This document shows, piece by piece, positions 41,901 to 55,786 of a stretch of 64,000 bases of DNA (positions are counted from its first letter, which is position 1; each line of letters begins with the position of its first letter). The notes beneath the pieces were generated by a model. That model ran no database searches. It was not told where the DNA came from and worked only from the letters and a program-made list of their open reading frames with translations. The stretch spans positions 42,804,287 through 42,868,286 of the forward strand of contig NC_092326.1 in NCBI RefSeq assembly GCF_036785885.1, written 5' to 3'. A program made the position numbers and the translations under genes. Origin of the DNA: Coffea arabica. Its lineage: Eukaryota; Streptophyta; Magnoliopsida; Gentianales; Rubiaceae.

Positions 41901-44686
41901 CATCAAGAGTCAAGTATGATTGCTGTAGTTTTTGTGACTTGGTGCTTCCGCTTATCTTTTGAAAATTCTCAATCCAATTTCTCTGCATTTTTGTTTGATT
42001 AGAATTGAAGACCAACATAAAAGTGGTCCTTCAGGTCGTCTGCCCTCTGCTGTAAATGCAGGTAGGGCAAAAGTTAAATTTACATCTAAATTTTACTCAC
42101 CTACTTGTATGAGATTCCAGGGACCCTTTTATCGACATGAATGCTGCAGGTACCACAGGTAAGAAAAAGGCATCAAACAAGGTCCAGGTCAGGGATCGAC
42201 ACGATTCTATGAAGCCAAAAGGTAGCATTCTCGTCTTTCCTTTGGGGGTGGCTACTAGCAATTTGATTGACATTCAAAAACTTGGAATAGAGTCAGAGTC
42301 TGCAAGGGAAGCAAGAGTTTGGGGGATGGGTGGGAATAGAGTTGTCCAAAGATAATCTTTTTAAGAATTGTTGTCGAGGTCCAATTGGAGTGTAAAATCA
42401 GAACGATAGTGATTGACTTTAATCACGATTATAGAGTCAGAGCATGCAAGGGAAGTAAGAGTTTGGGGGATGGGTGGGAATAGAGTTGTCCAAGGATAGT
42501 TTTTTGAAGAATTGTTGTCCAAGTCCAACTGGAGTGTGATATTAAAACGGCAGCAATTGGTTTTAATCAAGGTTATAATCCCTGTTAAAATATAATTGAC
42601 CATAATATCATGGCAAGACGGAAGAATGCTACTATATAAAGGAACCAAGACTTGACGACCTATATGGGTAGACTGGAAGAGGGATAGGTTTTTGCTATTG
42701 ACACAAGAAGTTTTTAAATTGCTCATGGTATATTTAACAGGCAAGAGTTTTGATAACAATAGATCCAACTGTTCAAAGGATGAAGTCCCTTCCCTGATGG
42801 AACTAAGTGGATATAATCCAAAAAGACAAGAATTTGACCCAGAATACGATAATGATGCTGAGCATTTACTGGCTGATATGGAATTTAAAGAAACTGACAC
42901 TGAGGAGGAGCGTAAGTTGAAGTTGCGAGTACTGCATATATATTGGAAGAGGTATCTCGTTATTATCTCTGTTTCCTAGGAATTTCGTCATTGATTCTTT
43001 GATTGTTTGAACTTTGTTTTTGGAGATGAGAAAAGAGAATTGATAAATATACAATTCAATTGTCTTCTTTTGTTTCTTTATGATTGGTAAATTTCCTAGT
43101 CATCCATCTGATTGTGATAACAGCATTCACTAGTCACAATTACATTGAAACTTAAACTAATTTCTTTAATATTGTATGTTCAATGTACTCCTTACCACAG
43201 GTCAGCACTTCTGTAATTTGCTGAAGATCATTACAGTTGACTATATCCATTCTTTTCCCTGAGAATGTTTCAAGAAATTGCTTTAATTCTTTTTTTGTTT
43301 GTTTAATCATATCGAATAACTTGTCAAGTTCATCTTGGCAGGCTTGATGAGCGAAAACGTAGGAAGGATTTTATTCTAGATAGGAACTTGCTCCATCAAG
43401 ATGCATTTGAGAAGGACCTGTCTCAGGAAGAGAAGGTTTTGTGCAGACGTTATGATGTCTTCATGCGTTTTCATTCCAAAGAGGAGCATGAAGAATTACT
43501 AAAGGCAACTGTTGCAGAACATAGAACTCTTAGAAGGATTCAAGAACTTAAGGTCCATTTGCTTTTACGTTCAAAGCTCCATGAAAATTTGATCCATGTT
43601 TTTCTGAATGCCTTTAATTCTCATCTTTTATGTTGTTTCGTAGCTTTTCTTCTTAAGAGTAAAAAGAAATGTCCAAGCCTAGATATTTACAAATCTTGTG
43701 TTTAATGTGCTTGTTTTTAGGAAAAAACTTGTGTTCCTCCGTGTTGAAATTCTTTTGCTCTCTCTCTCTCTCTCTACCCACCAAAGGAAAAAGAAATAAA
43801 AAGAAGTTCAATTGACACATAATTGTTGATGGCTAAACAATGACTTATTTTACTTTATAATGACCCGAAGTAAAAAAAATATGCAGGAAGCACAAGCTGC
43901 AGGGTGTCATTTTTCAAATGATGCTGACAGATACTTAGACTGGAAAAGAAAGAAGGAAACTGAACTGAATGGTTGTGATGATGGAGGAAACAGTATGGCT
44001 TTTCTTAATGGCCCTGTTGCTTCAGACTCCACTGATGCATATTCAATCAATTTGGACTTCGTATCATTTTCTGAGGCAGAACTGCTCTCTGCATCTGTAA
44101 GTTTGCTGTTTCTGTTTCTAAAATCGCTTTTGCACCTTTTCTAGAAAGGATGAGGCCTTCTAAATCTGGTATATTCATGAAGTAACCTTTTTCTATGAGA
44201 CATTGTTCCCTTGGTGGGTGGCCTTCTTGCTTTGTTAGTAAAGCATTAAGGGGTTGAACAAGTTGTTAAAAATTGGATATGGACTTCTCAAGATTAGCCA
44301 TTGACGAAGTTATTCAAGGTAAATATCCAGCGTTCATAGTGGATATTGACTTGAGGGAAAAATATTTTGGTCATCTGTGTCCTTCAAAAAGGTGGGGGCA
44401 TGAGGTTGGGTTTGTTAAATAGCATATTCTTACTATTTTCTGCTTTTATTGGTGCTCGAACAGAACCAGTCAAATCTCATTTGTGCTGCAGGAGAAACGT
44501 CTTTGTGGTGAATTGAGGCTGGCTCCTGCTCAGTATCTGAAAATGGTGGAGGTCATGACGACACAGATCTTCAGTGGAAATATTACCAAGAAATCTGATG
44601 CTTATTCATTATTCCAAATTGAACCAACGAAAGTCGATAGAGTTTATGATATGCTTGTGAAGAAGGGCATTGCTGGTCCCTTGTGA
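38929..44686 (+). CDS. ADA2b: Transcriptional adaptor ADA2b
   Basis: The adaptor subunit of the GCN5 histone acetyltransferase (SAGA-type) module. I read 13 exons: 38929-38978, 39811-39866, 40261-40439, 40917-40982, 41138-41263, 41346-41412, 41850-41913, 42003-42061, 42150-42221, 42741-42951, 43342-43552, 43887-44096 and 44492-44686. They total 1566 bases and 521 residues. The start MGRSRGNFQAEEDPSQR matches ADA2b rather than ADA2a. A ZZ zinc finger spans about residues 46-92 (CNYCKKDI, CAVCSDFDLCIEC, HKSNHPY). A SANT/Myb domain covers about 103-155 (CPDWKADEEMLLLEGIEMYG, EHVGTKTKEACIEHFRNAY). The central ADA-type region has ELSGYNPKRQEFDPEYDNDA and RVLHIYWKRLDERKRRKDF. A C-terminal SWIRM domain spans about 436-521 (EKRLCGELRLAPAQYLKM; VDRVYDMLVKKGIA). 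All junctions keep frame. Confidence 0.95.
42287..42578. repeat. 144-bp tandem duplication in an ADA2b intron
   Basis: Two direct units (42287-42430 and 42431 to about 42578), both starting ATAGAGTCAGAG and both containing GTTTGGGGGATGGGTGGGAA. They lie between the 42150-42221 and 42741-42951 exons. Confidence 0.85.
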
Positions 44687-45938
44687 CCCCAGAACCAGAT
44701 TGTGAAGATTCTGCACTTCCCATATTCACTCCAAACCCTCGTAAAAAATAAAACATACCTGTACAACAGTATAACTGCCCAGGGGGTTAAGGGGAGGAAA
44801 TAAGACGTGGAAGGGTGTCTATGCTGGGGAATTAAAGGGATAGGGATTGTGTACGACTACGACTTAACATGACAAAGATTTGTGATTTTTTTCTTCTGTA
44901 CAGAGGAAGGATTTGGTAATTCCCTAGATCTGATGGGCTTGCGGGTCCGGTTAAGTTAGAACAAACTTTATAACTATTTTCCCTGCTTATAATTAGGGTA
45001 TCATCCACTTTGACAATGCAGCAGCACTCGAGCTGGCTTCCTAGAGCTATAGACATGTACAAAAGCTGTCTTTTGGCTCATGTTTGTAACATTATTAATT
45101 TTTTAGGCTATAAATTTGAATGTTTTCTAGCAGCAGAGGAGCAACATAATTTGGAATTCAATCAATAGACTGAAAGAAAAGACGTCAATGGTAATTTATG
45201 TGTTGATTTACAATTCTTTATGGTACAGTTATTAATAAATCACCAAGGAATGGTTATAATTGACTGCTGAGATATGTCTCAGCAACATCTTATATAGGTC
45301 TCAAATTAAATCTGCAAAAGGAAAATACTTTTAAGCCTTTCTTCAGAAACCCTGCAGTTTCACCCAGCTGAAACACGATCTGTTGAGGAGTTGGTACTTG
45401 AAGCGGGCTGGAATATCGTTTGAACAAGGACAATTTGTTTCAGCTCCTGGTTCCTGATTATGTTTTTCTAACCGGTACAACTGTCTTCAGTTAAGACTGC
45501 TTATTGGAGCTGGTAAGCCACAATCCTATCCAGCGATGTCTTTCCACACTAACTACGTATCAGGAGCAGTAATTACAACAGAATTATTCAATGCACCCGG
45601 AAATATAAAGTCAAAGACGGCAGCTACTTGCTAAGAAGAAAGCAACGTACAAGCTTACAGACTATGATCACTGCAGTTTATATGCAGAAAGCAATTGAGT
45701 GCAAAGGACAAAGAGCTTAATACCACTGCCAAAAGGCAGTTAGTAACTTCAGCACCACAGTTGATTTTACCCTCCTAAACTGAAACATTTGCCCTGTGCA
45801 CCTGCATTTCATCGCTACCCCATATTTACATAAATCAATGGCAGCACTTATATTAGTGGCCTATAAAAAGAAAAAAAAAAAACCAAAAATATTGCAGTTC
45901 CCAACCTATTGATTTATACTTAATGCATTCTGCTGCTT
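44687..45938. other. Convergent 3' flank between ADA2b and the BAH/Agenet gene
   Basis: Contains the ADA2b 3' UTR (AATAAA near 44748) and, on the other strand, the 3' UTR of the BAH/Agenet gene. No further gene seen. Confidence 0.45.
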
Positions 45939-48900
45939 CTATTTCTTTACAAATTTATGTTGGCTACCAGAGACACCCTCTGAAACTGTCTTGACCATTC
46001 CATGAGCATTAAAATTGCCAGCCTTAAACCCTTTGTCAACCAAATCATCTGCATGACGGTTACAGAGCCGTTTCTTCAAATTCAGGCTGTCCAAATCTTT
46101 TTGGTTAGCTGACAAGGCTGAATGGTGCTCTCTTTTTACACCACTTTCAGATGCTTCAAGCTTGGACAAAACATGAACTTGGGCTTCTGGTAATCTGGAG
46201 CTGTCATGCGTAGATGTCTCACTTGAAGTTGACATTGAGAGCTTCAGAGTGCAACTAACAGTAGAAGGAATGACAGAGAGTATATCACGTTTTGCCTTTA
46301 CTTCTATCCATTTGTTATCAACCCAATCTCTTGAAGGTCGCAAATCCTTTCTCTGCAATGTTAAGAACTTGTTTTCACCTAAAAATCAAATGCAAATTCA
46401 TGAGATTCTCCATCATGCTGACAGAACATGATCTACGAACATATGTAGCAAGTATATTCCTCTCTTCTACTGCCAAATTCAGCCACAATTAGAACTAGTA
46501 CCTCAATTCACTCTTAAGGTACAAAGAAACTATTGTCAGGTCATATACATAGCCAGATAAATAACATGTAAGCTCTTAAAAAACAAATCTATCTGTTCCA
46601 GAAGTTGAATTACCAGGGGAATACACGTGAACATTATCACCTCCAGAGATGTCCAACCCAATTATAACAGCTTCCCACCAGCCATCTGACCACCATGCAT
46701 CAACTGCATCTCCAACCTCAAAAGAATAGTCAGAAGAATTATGAGGAGGCCAAGGCCTTACAGTATGGCGGCCTGCAAATCTCATCCCCAGTTCATCAGG
46801 AGTTGCCACTCTAGATGCAGGAACCCATTCCTGCAACATACACCACAAAAGAAAGAAGTTATGTTTCTATGCAAAAAGCTGAAATCATGGTTCTAGTCTG
46901 AAAGGCTAAAAACAAAGATGATGCAGCTTCTCTAACTGTTAATAGATCATTAGATATTGTTATCTTCTAACTTCTGCCTTACATGATTGTCCTTGAAACT
47001 TTCATTTGGAGTTTAAAACCACAGCAGAACAAGTAATCCCAGTCATTAAATGACCAAAGAGAACCAAAATATGAATATTAAGGAAGAACTAACAATTTTA
47101 TGCTTCACTATACCTCTAATTTTCCAGGTCCATCAACATCCTGGATGTCACAGTATTGAACTTTTAAGGACTTTTTTGATGTCTGCAATATTTTACACCT
47201 GAACCAACAACCTCGGATACCACTATCCTGGCAGAGGAGTTCTATATTTTTTTCATCATCCTCAGAAGATAATTGAGAGGGTTCAGCCCCAACAAGATTA
47301 ATAGAAGCTTTAGTAGATAATTTGATTTTCAATTTTCGATGAGTTGGTTCACATCTTTCCATCCGCTTTCCAGGGATCAAATTTGTCACACCAAAATGGT
47401 TTCTCCTTCGACTTCTTGTCCTTCTAGTACCTTGCCTGGTGGAGTCTTCAGAGTGAAAATCATTTTCTTCCTCGGTTGGTTTATGGACCTTGGCTTTATT
47501 CATTGAATCATGATGATGATTTAATGAGGAGACGATTGCTTGGTTATCATAGCCTCGCAAATTACTCAGTGAGAAGGTCTCAATTTTGTTGTTTTTGACT
47601 TCTCTGTGACACACATAGATCCTTGATGACAACTTTTCAGGGAAAAGAGCCAAACACTTCTCGAAGTGATTTGGAGTTAACACTGTGACAACTTGATCTA
47701 TACACTTTGCAGTAATCCTCCGAACATAAGGAGTGATGAATATTTCTTCCGGATGTGCATTTAACTCAGGAATTACTTGCTTGACTTCCTGATTGTGCCG
47801 AAACCATCGCACTTGAGCCATTTTCTCTCCCTTCTTATCCTCATACAAATCTTCCAAGTAACCAAGGTAGTGGTTTCCTTCTTCAGCCATAATGAGCACA
47901 AAGGAATAAACCTGGACAAGAAGACAAACTTACTCATAGCTTTCTTTTTTTTGTGCGAATGCAATTGAGACAAAAAGTACCAGTTACTAGTGACTACTCA
48001 CCGCTATTGTTGTTTTTTTCCTGCATAACGCTTGATAGTGTTTGAGCTCCTTAGAACAATTCCAAGCTTCACCAGACCACATGATATCTGAATCTTGAAC
48101 TCTAAATTTTCCAGAAACCTGGACCTGAAAATAAGTTTTTCTATAAGCCATGTGAAATGAATAACTGATAATACACAAGAAAAATCTTAAAATTGGATCA
48201 ATACCATAATATGGCAGTTACAACCTGATCCATCGAATTAGTCAGATTATGAAGACCAGCCATTGGGTATCCAGGTGACCTCAGACGCAGCCTCGATTCA
48301 ATCATCTGATGCTCTGTCCCAAAGATAAAACGGTTGCTCACTCAATTCAGAGGAAATGTGTAACACAAATAAAACAATCACCACAAAAAGAAAACAAAAA
48401 AAACACATAGTTTGGTATTTATTCAGGTCAATTTCAAGAGAGTTCACAATTATGATCTGCAATCACACATTAGCAGGAGAGAAAACATTCTGCTAAATCT
48501 TGTTCCATTTCTTCCCAACTTCTGAAATTATAACCGCCTCAACTCCATTTTTTTGTCCCACACCCCTCCACCCTCCCTTCCCCAGAAGTGCCCTTCCAAA
48601 TGAGGGAAAAATTAAAGACAAACAAGGAAAAACAAACCAATAATATCTTGCAAACATTAGGAACTCAGGTTTCAGATAATGAAAAGGCAGGCCCAAGTGA
48701 GAGATACAGATCAGATAATCACTTGCAACATGCCAAAACAAAATAGCATTCAACAAGTGCTCATGCACATTCTATTGCAAAATGCTTCATCTAGAAATTT
48801 ACCATGATTATTATTCTTGCACTAACATCCTATTTCCTATCAATTGCTGTGATCACCATCTACTCTCGACAAATTACCATAAGATACATGTATAGTGACA

Positions 48901-51900
48901 TTGATCCGCACAATTTGCTGCTTACTCTGCTATTCACCTGTATCTCATTCTCAAATTTTCATATAAACACTACTCTGACTGATACTACTAACCATAAAGG
49001 CTGTTTAACAATTGACCACTCCTAGTTATAGCTATCTATATTGTTGGTAAAATTTTGCTAGAGATAGATCAAGAATGTAGCATTGAGATCTTGGCACATC
49101 GCTTGAGAAATGTAGAAAAAAAAATGCCCATCACAATTTAAAGAATTTTAAGGGTAAATGGAGTAAAATATCAACTTGCATGGATTGCCTAATTTCTGGA
49201 AGATTATGCTGGATCAAAACTGACTTTTAAATGCAAATGCAGATACAACTACAGAAAGACAATATACTTCATCTTCCTGATCATCTAAATGTACTTGCTC
49301 AAATCTCATTCTGGAAGGCAAGGTTCTCAAAACAACTTCCCCACCCCAATTAAAGCATCTACAAGACGCAATGTTTAATAAGCTACAACACTTAATTGGT
49401 TCAACATTAACAATAGAAGTACAGAGAATAACGAGTCAGATAACAGGTAATCTGTAGCCACATATACATAATACTAGTAATACAGGAAGGCAAGGACAAC
49501 TATCATTGATTACCAATATTTGGTACAAACAAATCATTTGTGGCAAGCAACATAAAACATTAAAAGGATATTAAAGGGATGGAAGAGGTAAACAAATCAA
49601 CAAAAGCATATTAAACAGTCAAGAAACGAATACAAGTAGTAACTCTTTTTTTTTTTTTTTTGGAAGCAGGGTAATACAAACTTAATCTCAATAGCAGGGC
49701 TCATGAATTATGAACCTAAGAATATACAGCAGTATGCTAACTTTACACACACTGATGTTATGAAGTATTAGAACTGCCCTATTGAGAAGAAGTTAGTTAG
49801 CCACATTACCCTTTCATGGGGCATTAATTCTTTCTTGGCACTTCTTTCTGTTTAGATTTGTTGATTTGAGGAAACATCAAAATAATGCAAAGATTAAGAG
49901 AACCACAACTCTCATTTATGAATTCTTTACACACAAAAACTGGCCATTTTTCTGAAGATAATAATTTCCAGGACAGAGGACATGGATAAGCAATAAAAAA
50001 TCTGCATAAAACCTGCTAATACCCAGGTAATAAGATAGCGTATTATTCTCATTTAAATATGGTAAGTGAGTCAATGTCAGTCAAAGCCAGTCTTCAGATG
50101 ACCTGGTACTTTGTTTATACCTTACATAAACAAGCTAGCAAACACTACCAAATCATTTGCATTTAATCACAACAAAGTTCATTATGAAAGAGAGGGAGAG
50201 TCACGTGCTTTAAACTACCACGCTTACTCTAATAAGAAAAATTTCTGCAATTATTCATTTATCTAAAAGCTCACTCAGAGTCTTATTTACCTATGGTTTC
50301 TTAAGAAAATTAAGTGAACAAATTTTAAATTAGAAAACCACTCAGCTAAAGTTAGAAATTAGAAATACAAAAGTACTAAGCCAAAATCTGGTATACAGTT
50401 GAACAAACAGAAAGCCTCCTCTTCAATCTTTAATAAAAAGGAGTCATCTGGATATTTCTTATATGGAGCATATTTGTTGACCAAAAATAGGTAGAAAAGA
50501 ACAGAACAAGATGAATTCCCTCTGCCAAAGTATTAAAAAACAAGAGAGAGAGAGAGTATTAAAAAAATTTTTAATGAGCCCAGTTGAATTCTCATCCCAA
50601 CCGACCTCTCTCTCATGAATACACATTCTAGCAATGTCTCAATAACATTCAAACATAAAGAGAACAACAGCACAGTCACTTTAGAAGCAAGTCATAGTCA
50701 AACGCAAAATGGAGCCTCTATATTTGGAACATTGAACAGAAGAATTAAACTTCAATAATTTACTAATAACATGGTCAACTGTTTCCCAGAAGAAGATTTT
50801 GTTATTTATAAGTATAGAAGCACTATAAAAAAACTCCATCTTCTTTTAAATCTCAGATGGTTAGCACCTGGCCTACATATGGCAGGCTGATGCGTGATTG
50901 TATCATTCTTTACTCAAACACATAGAGCCAACCATTTTCTGTCTTTCCTTTTATTGCGGTTGGATCCCAAAAGACGCGATCACACAAGCAAGCAAAAGGG
51001 GATTTTCATTGCTTAAAAAATAAGAATGAACAGAGAATGGTTAAAGCAGGACTCAAAAGAGCCAATGGTTGATACATATGCAACCATCCTACATTGGATC
51101 TTTAGCTCAACTGAATCAAAATCAGTCTAGTCGGATCAATCACAAGAAAATGAATAAACCTTTCCAAAGAGAGAGCTGAAAGCTTTCTTTCTGAAAAGAG
51201 TTCTTTTCCCCCTTACAAGAAAGGAAATTCAAGTCGATTGATGAAAAGAAATGCAGTAGGAAAAACCTAAATGTCTGACAATTAGATAAGAATTCATACA
51301 AAAAATGATGAGTATGTAACTTCAGAATCTTACCTGCAATCCTGTTGAAGAAGGTGGAGTCTTCAGAGATGAAGAAAGAGAAAGTAGTATGCAAAGGAGT
51401 CAGTTGAAGAAGAAATGATGAACGTCATCTTGCATTAATTGACCAAGGGATTCATGTAACACCAATCTAACATAACTTTTGAGCACGCAAGAGCGCTTCA
51501 TTGGTTTCTAGAATATCCTTTGCCTTTTCCTTCAACTTATCCTAGCGGTTTACGCATTTATGTTATTAAATATTTGATTTCAATGCTTAATTCAACACCT
51601 ATCAAATATTTAGTATTAAACTCAGATACATGGATCTCATAGCAATGTACTATAAATTTAGTCTAACCTGATCAAGAGATCCATGAAATTTAAATGCTAA
51701 ATGAAAATAGACGAGTTTAATTAGTCACACTAGAGCAGAGGGAAAGCGATTGGCATGATTACATGTTCAAAATTCATGTGAAACAGGTATGTTTCATCTC
51801 ATCCATCTTCAAGTCTCTATGTATACTTACATATATATAGCAGGCCCAATTTTGTGTCTAGACTGGGCCTATTTCCATAATGCATGTACATGTTAGCAAG

Positions 51901-53232
51901 CAAAGTACTAGCTTTCAATATTGTCCAAGTCCAGCAACGTCCAACTATGTATCTATGAAAAAATGGCAAAAGCTTTAGCGTAAATAGTGTGATTAACAGG
52001 GTATGATATACATACATCTTCTGTACATGACACCAAGATAATTACTTCAACTCTTTATGTAGTAGGTTTCGACTCATTTTTTGAAATTATAGTCCTAAGA
52101 TGAAATAATGGACTTTTTCAGTCTCTCTTGAACATTTAGAGGAACTTATAATCTTCAGGATATCTATCACTACTACATAGTAAATCCAGCAGTATCATGA
52201 CAAACCCGTGTTGAATTTAATTCATATGCAATAGGCTAAAACTTTTCTTTTGAAAGTATTTGGCGCTCTGTGCAGAATAAACTGCATCTTGCTAAGAATT
52301 CTTATTACGGTCACTACTCTCCCATTCCTGACTATACAACTACATCAAGTATGTTATCAGTGATTGACAAAGTGGGTTCACAACAATAAAAGTCATTCCA
52401 AGTAAAAGATAGATTCATATATAAATAATAGACTAATGAGAAACATCCTGCTGAGAATAAAAATAAGAAAAAGTAGCTCCGTATGAGAGCCGCACATCTC
52501 TTGAAATCTCTTAGTAATCCCACACCCTAGCCCACAGAAAGAATAGAGAAAAGAAACAAGTCGGCAGTCTCTGCATAAGAAGTACCACATTGGCCAAACC
52601 CTTGACTCCTCTCCACATTTCAGCAATTTAGTCATTTACTAGCAAAGAACCAAGTCGAGTCATTTGCATAAAAGGTGTTCGTGTTCACATGCAACTAATA
52701 TCATCATCAATCTACACCCAAGAAATTAAACAAATTCCCCTTCTGTTAGCTTAAATCTAGTTTTAGACGAGGTCACTTAGATGCTGCTATCTCAATTCCA
52801 ATATTATAGAGTTAAACAAGCAAGTTTGATGTTGCTCATTAGTTCCGTGCACCCCATAGCTATACACTGACATACCGAGTCATACTCACATGTATTATCA
52901 AAAAATCATGCTCAAGCAGTCTAAAAAAGCTACATACTTGAGACAATTACAGGGAGGCGAAACCCTGAGACCAGCTTTGTAAGCCATTCCACAACATCCC
53001 GTCTTGCTCTCCATTTTGTTCCAGCAGTGACAATTCCAGTGAACCCATAAGCATCCACAAATCCCTTGGACACGACGTAGGTCATATGCCTAATACTCCT
53101 CTCAGTCCCCACCACAGCAAGCACTGTATCCTCAGAGGATTGTTGTAAATAATAGTGCACAACCCTGTTTCCCTTCTCCTGGGAGATAATTCGTTCTTCC
53201 CATGCTAAAAATACTTGATCATTTAAAACCAT
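45939..53232 (-). CDS. BAH and Agenet (Tudor-like) domain chromatin reader
   Basis: Six coding exons on the minus strand: 52938-53232, 48225-48313, 48002-48124, 47114-47911, 46614-46830 and 45939-46378. They total 1962 bases and 653 residues. The N-terminal block ([33 protein letters not shown]) is typical of plant Agenet/BAH proteins such as the Arabidopsis At1g68580 group. A BAH domain spans about 135-260 ([49 protein letters not shown]). A basic linker ([12 protein letters not shown]) follows, then two Agenet modules at about 391-446 ([16 protein letters not shown]) and 473-535 ([33 protein letters not shown]). BAH and Agenet domains generally read histone marks; the ligand here is unknown. 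A CAG precedes the ATG, and an upstream leader exon ends at 53720. The first coding intron is 4624 bases. Confidence 0.9.
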
Positions 53233-53719
53233 CCTGATGAAAATAAAAGAAAAAGAATACCAGTGAATTCCAACATGAAGTTCCTCTAGTTTTATAGTTA
53301 CTTCTTGTTTCTGCCAAAAAATTTACATCATTGCGGAAACAGAAGACAAATTACGCCAAACTGACTTAGGCACAACTTACAAGTTGCAGAACAAACATGT
53401 AAACAAAAAAAAACAACAACCACCGTGGAATGTAAGGCGAGAATTTCTTCCTATTGTGAAATTTAACACAAACGAGGAACAGGGTTAGAGTCTTAGAGTC
53501 AGCGAGAGCAGAAAACCTCAAAAAAAAAAAAAAAGAAGAAGTAATGAAATAAAATAATAAAAGAGCTGTAAAAGCCCATATCCTCCCGGGTTTTGCCCAT
53601 TTTTCCATGCTTAACCAAGTTCAAGACTATGCACCAGCATTGCGCGATCAAACTAATAAAAAACCAATAACAACCCTCCAGCAAATAGGACAAGAAACAG
53701 GAAAAGTTCTGGAACTTAC

Positions 53720-54000
53720 CTGATACAAGCAGAACTTGGAGGGCAAAGAAAGTATCAGTTGAAAAGCCAAAAAAGGAAGTCTAAAGTTGGCTTCTTTACC
53801 ACAACTACGACGAGTATTCTGCTCGTGGGAGTGGGTTTGATACTATGTAAATGCTTCCATTGTAGTCAACTGTGGAGATCGTGTAATATCACAGGGAGTT
53901 GCTGCAGGTAGACAGGAGAAGCGCAAGAGGAGAGGGAGGAGGAGGGGGGGCCCTGGGCAGCAGAAGAAGCCGAGTGCTGCCACCAGCACCACAGCATGAG
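53720..54000 (-). promoter_or_regulatory. 5' UTR exon of the BAH/Agenet gene
   Basis: On the minus strand a consensus donor (ATCAG followed by GTAAGT) ends at 53720, and the coding exon at 53232 is preceded by a TTTTCATCAG acceptor, so the leader is spliced. The leader start is a guess near 54000. It contains a C-rich tract (53938-53955). Confidence 0.5.
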
Positions 54001-55195
54001 AGAGTATGGATGGAGTAGTAAAAGGGCCGAATGGGGGTTTGGAATTGGTTTATTTGGCTGCTGTATACATCAATCATCAATGAACCAACAACATCCCGTT
54101 TCCTTTGTACTACTCACTACTTCTTTTGGCATTATTGGCATAAGAAGATATGGGCTGTGGGGTCTGGGGCATGTTTTCTTCTCCTCCTGCAGTGGAGTAT
54201 ATATTTTTACGTTACATGAGATGTGATACACAAAACATCCATCAGGTGCAAATTAGTACTATATATAAAATAAAATATTTGGCAAATATCCTTTAGGTAC
54301 AATACACACAATAAATTTTATTACTACTACAACATAATAATTAAATCGGATATAACAAAACCGAGCTTTTGTCCGGTATTGAGTTTGTGACTCGCAGTGT
54401 GCATTTCTTTTATGTGTTGACCAGAAACGTGGCTGGTTACCATATATAATCCGTTCCGTTTGACTTTCATTGTCACTAATATATTCTGTTGGTTGAATTT
54501 TTGTTTCTTTGTATAGAGTAATCTCATTGACTCAAAAGGCTGATGCCATATTTGAGGCATGTCTACTCCCGTTTGATTCTACAAGCTACTTTTTCCATGT
54601 TGTAATTGGAACGAGAGAGACAAGATGAATAGCAAACTTTTTTTTTTTTAAAAAAAATTAAAGTTGCTATTCTTACCGTGCAACAAAAACTTGTTTTCAT
54701 CTTTCAAATTAGTTGTCATATGTCTAATAATTAGTATAGTGATAATACATATATTATAAGCGTATTCAAATGAGTTGTTGTATATGTGTAACGGTGATAA
54801 TGTAAGCGTACATAAGATTAATCCTTTTTAGATGATCGGTTATTTTTTGTTCATCCCTAAAAAAAAAAAAAAAACCTACTCAAAAGGCTCGCATTGGAGG
54901 GCAAACCAGGCTGCAATCCTTAATTGTTATATTTGGGCTACTTTAAGTCATGCGAAATTTGGGCTTCAAGACTTTCTGCTATATATATATCGTCATGCTG
55001 GAGAAAGGCCCATTTTGTTTGTTGACTTTTTTTTTTTTTTTGGGAGGAAAAGAAGATAAGGGAAGAAGAACAAAGACCAGGACTGAGTCACAGACACAGC
55101 GCGAAACTCAGCCACAGACGACTTTCCAGCACAGAAAGCTATAGATATCAGCCACCATCCTCTGGCTCTGAGTAGGTTGTTGACTAACCTCAAGA
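54001..55195. other. Divergent intergenic between the BAH/Agenet and Ycf33-like genes
   Basis: Should hold the promoters of both flanking genes. Poly-T and poly-A runs (54638-54658, 54857-54874, 55027-55040) but no recognised gene. Confidence 0.45.
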
Positions 55196-55786
55196 ATGAT
55201 GACGACAATCCGATCTTCTTTGATACACACAAATCCTCGAACTTGTTTTGCAAACACCGCAATATTCCTCATCCCTATCAATACCAAACAACACCTTAGT
55301 TACCCAAGAAGTACGTTTTCATCCCCTGTTTCCTCGACGCTTAAAGCCACAGAGAGCCTCCCTGGACAAAAAGTAACAAAGCATCCCAGAAAATCCAAAC
55401 CGATGAGTTCTTCAGAGCTACTGGTAACAAAATCCCGGGATGAATTTCCCAAAGTCGGATCACATCTTGTGTTGCTGGGAGCTGTAACAGTAGGAGTTGC
55501 ACTTATTGTGATGGGCTTTGATGACGATCACAAGGCATTGGCTTTTGGTCCAGAAGGACCGCTGGTGGAGGAATTCTGGGAGAACATGAGGAGATATGCA
55601 CTTTATGCTCTGACAGTCAGCACTGGATTTGCTTATACTGTTTTTCAGCCAATATTGGAGTTACTAAGGAACCCTGTCTCTGCAATTCTTGTTCTTGCTA
55701 TTTTTGGAGGTTCTATTTACATCGTAACCCAGGTGCTGTCAGCAATGGTTGGTGTCTCAGATTTCAGTTATGACTATAGCTACTGA
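55196..55786 (+). CDS. Ycf33-like protein, probably plastid-targeted
   Basis: A single-exon frame of 196 residues. The first 60 or so residues are rich in Ser, Thr and basic residues with few acidic ones, as in a chloroplast transit peptide. Membrane helices follow at about 89-107 (LVLLGAVTVGVALIVMGF) and in the conserved C-terminal domain FWENMRRYALYALTVSTGFA, VFQPILELLRNPVSAILVLA, which matches the Ycf33 family. Ycf33 is plastid-encoded in many algae and nuclear in land plants; its biochemical role is not established. MM at the start leaves two possible initiators; the first is taken. Confidence 0.85.
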   Translation: MMTTIRSSLIHTNPRTCFANTAIFLIPINTKQHLSYPRSTFSSPVSSTLKATESLPGQKVTKHPRKSKPMSSSELLVTKSRDEFPKVGSHLVLLGAVTVGVALIVMGFDDDHKALAFGPEGPLVEEFWENMRRYALYALTVSTGFAYTVFQPILELLRNPVSAILVLAIFGGSIYIVTQVLSAMVGVSDFSYDYSY

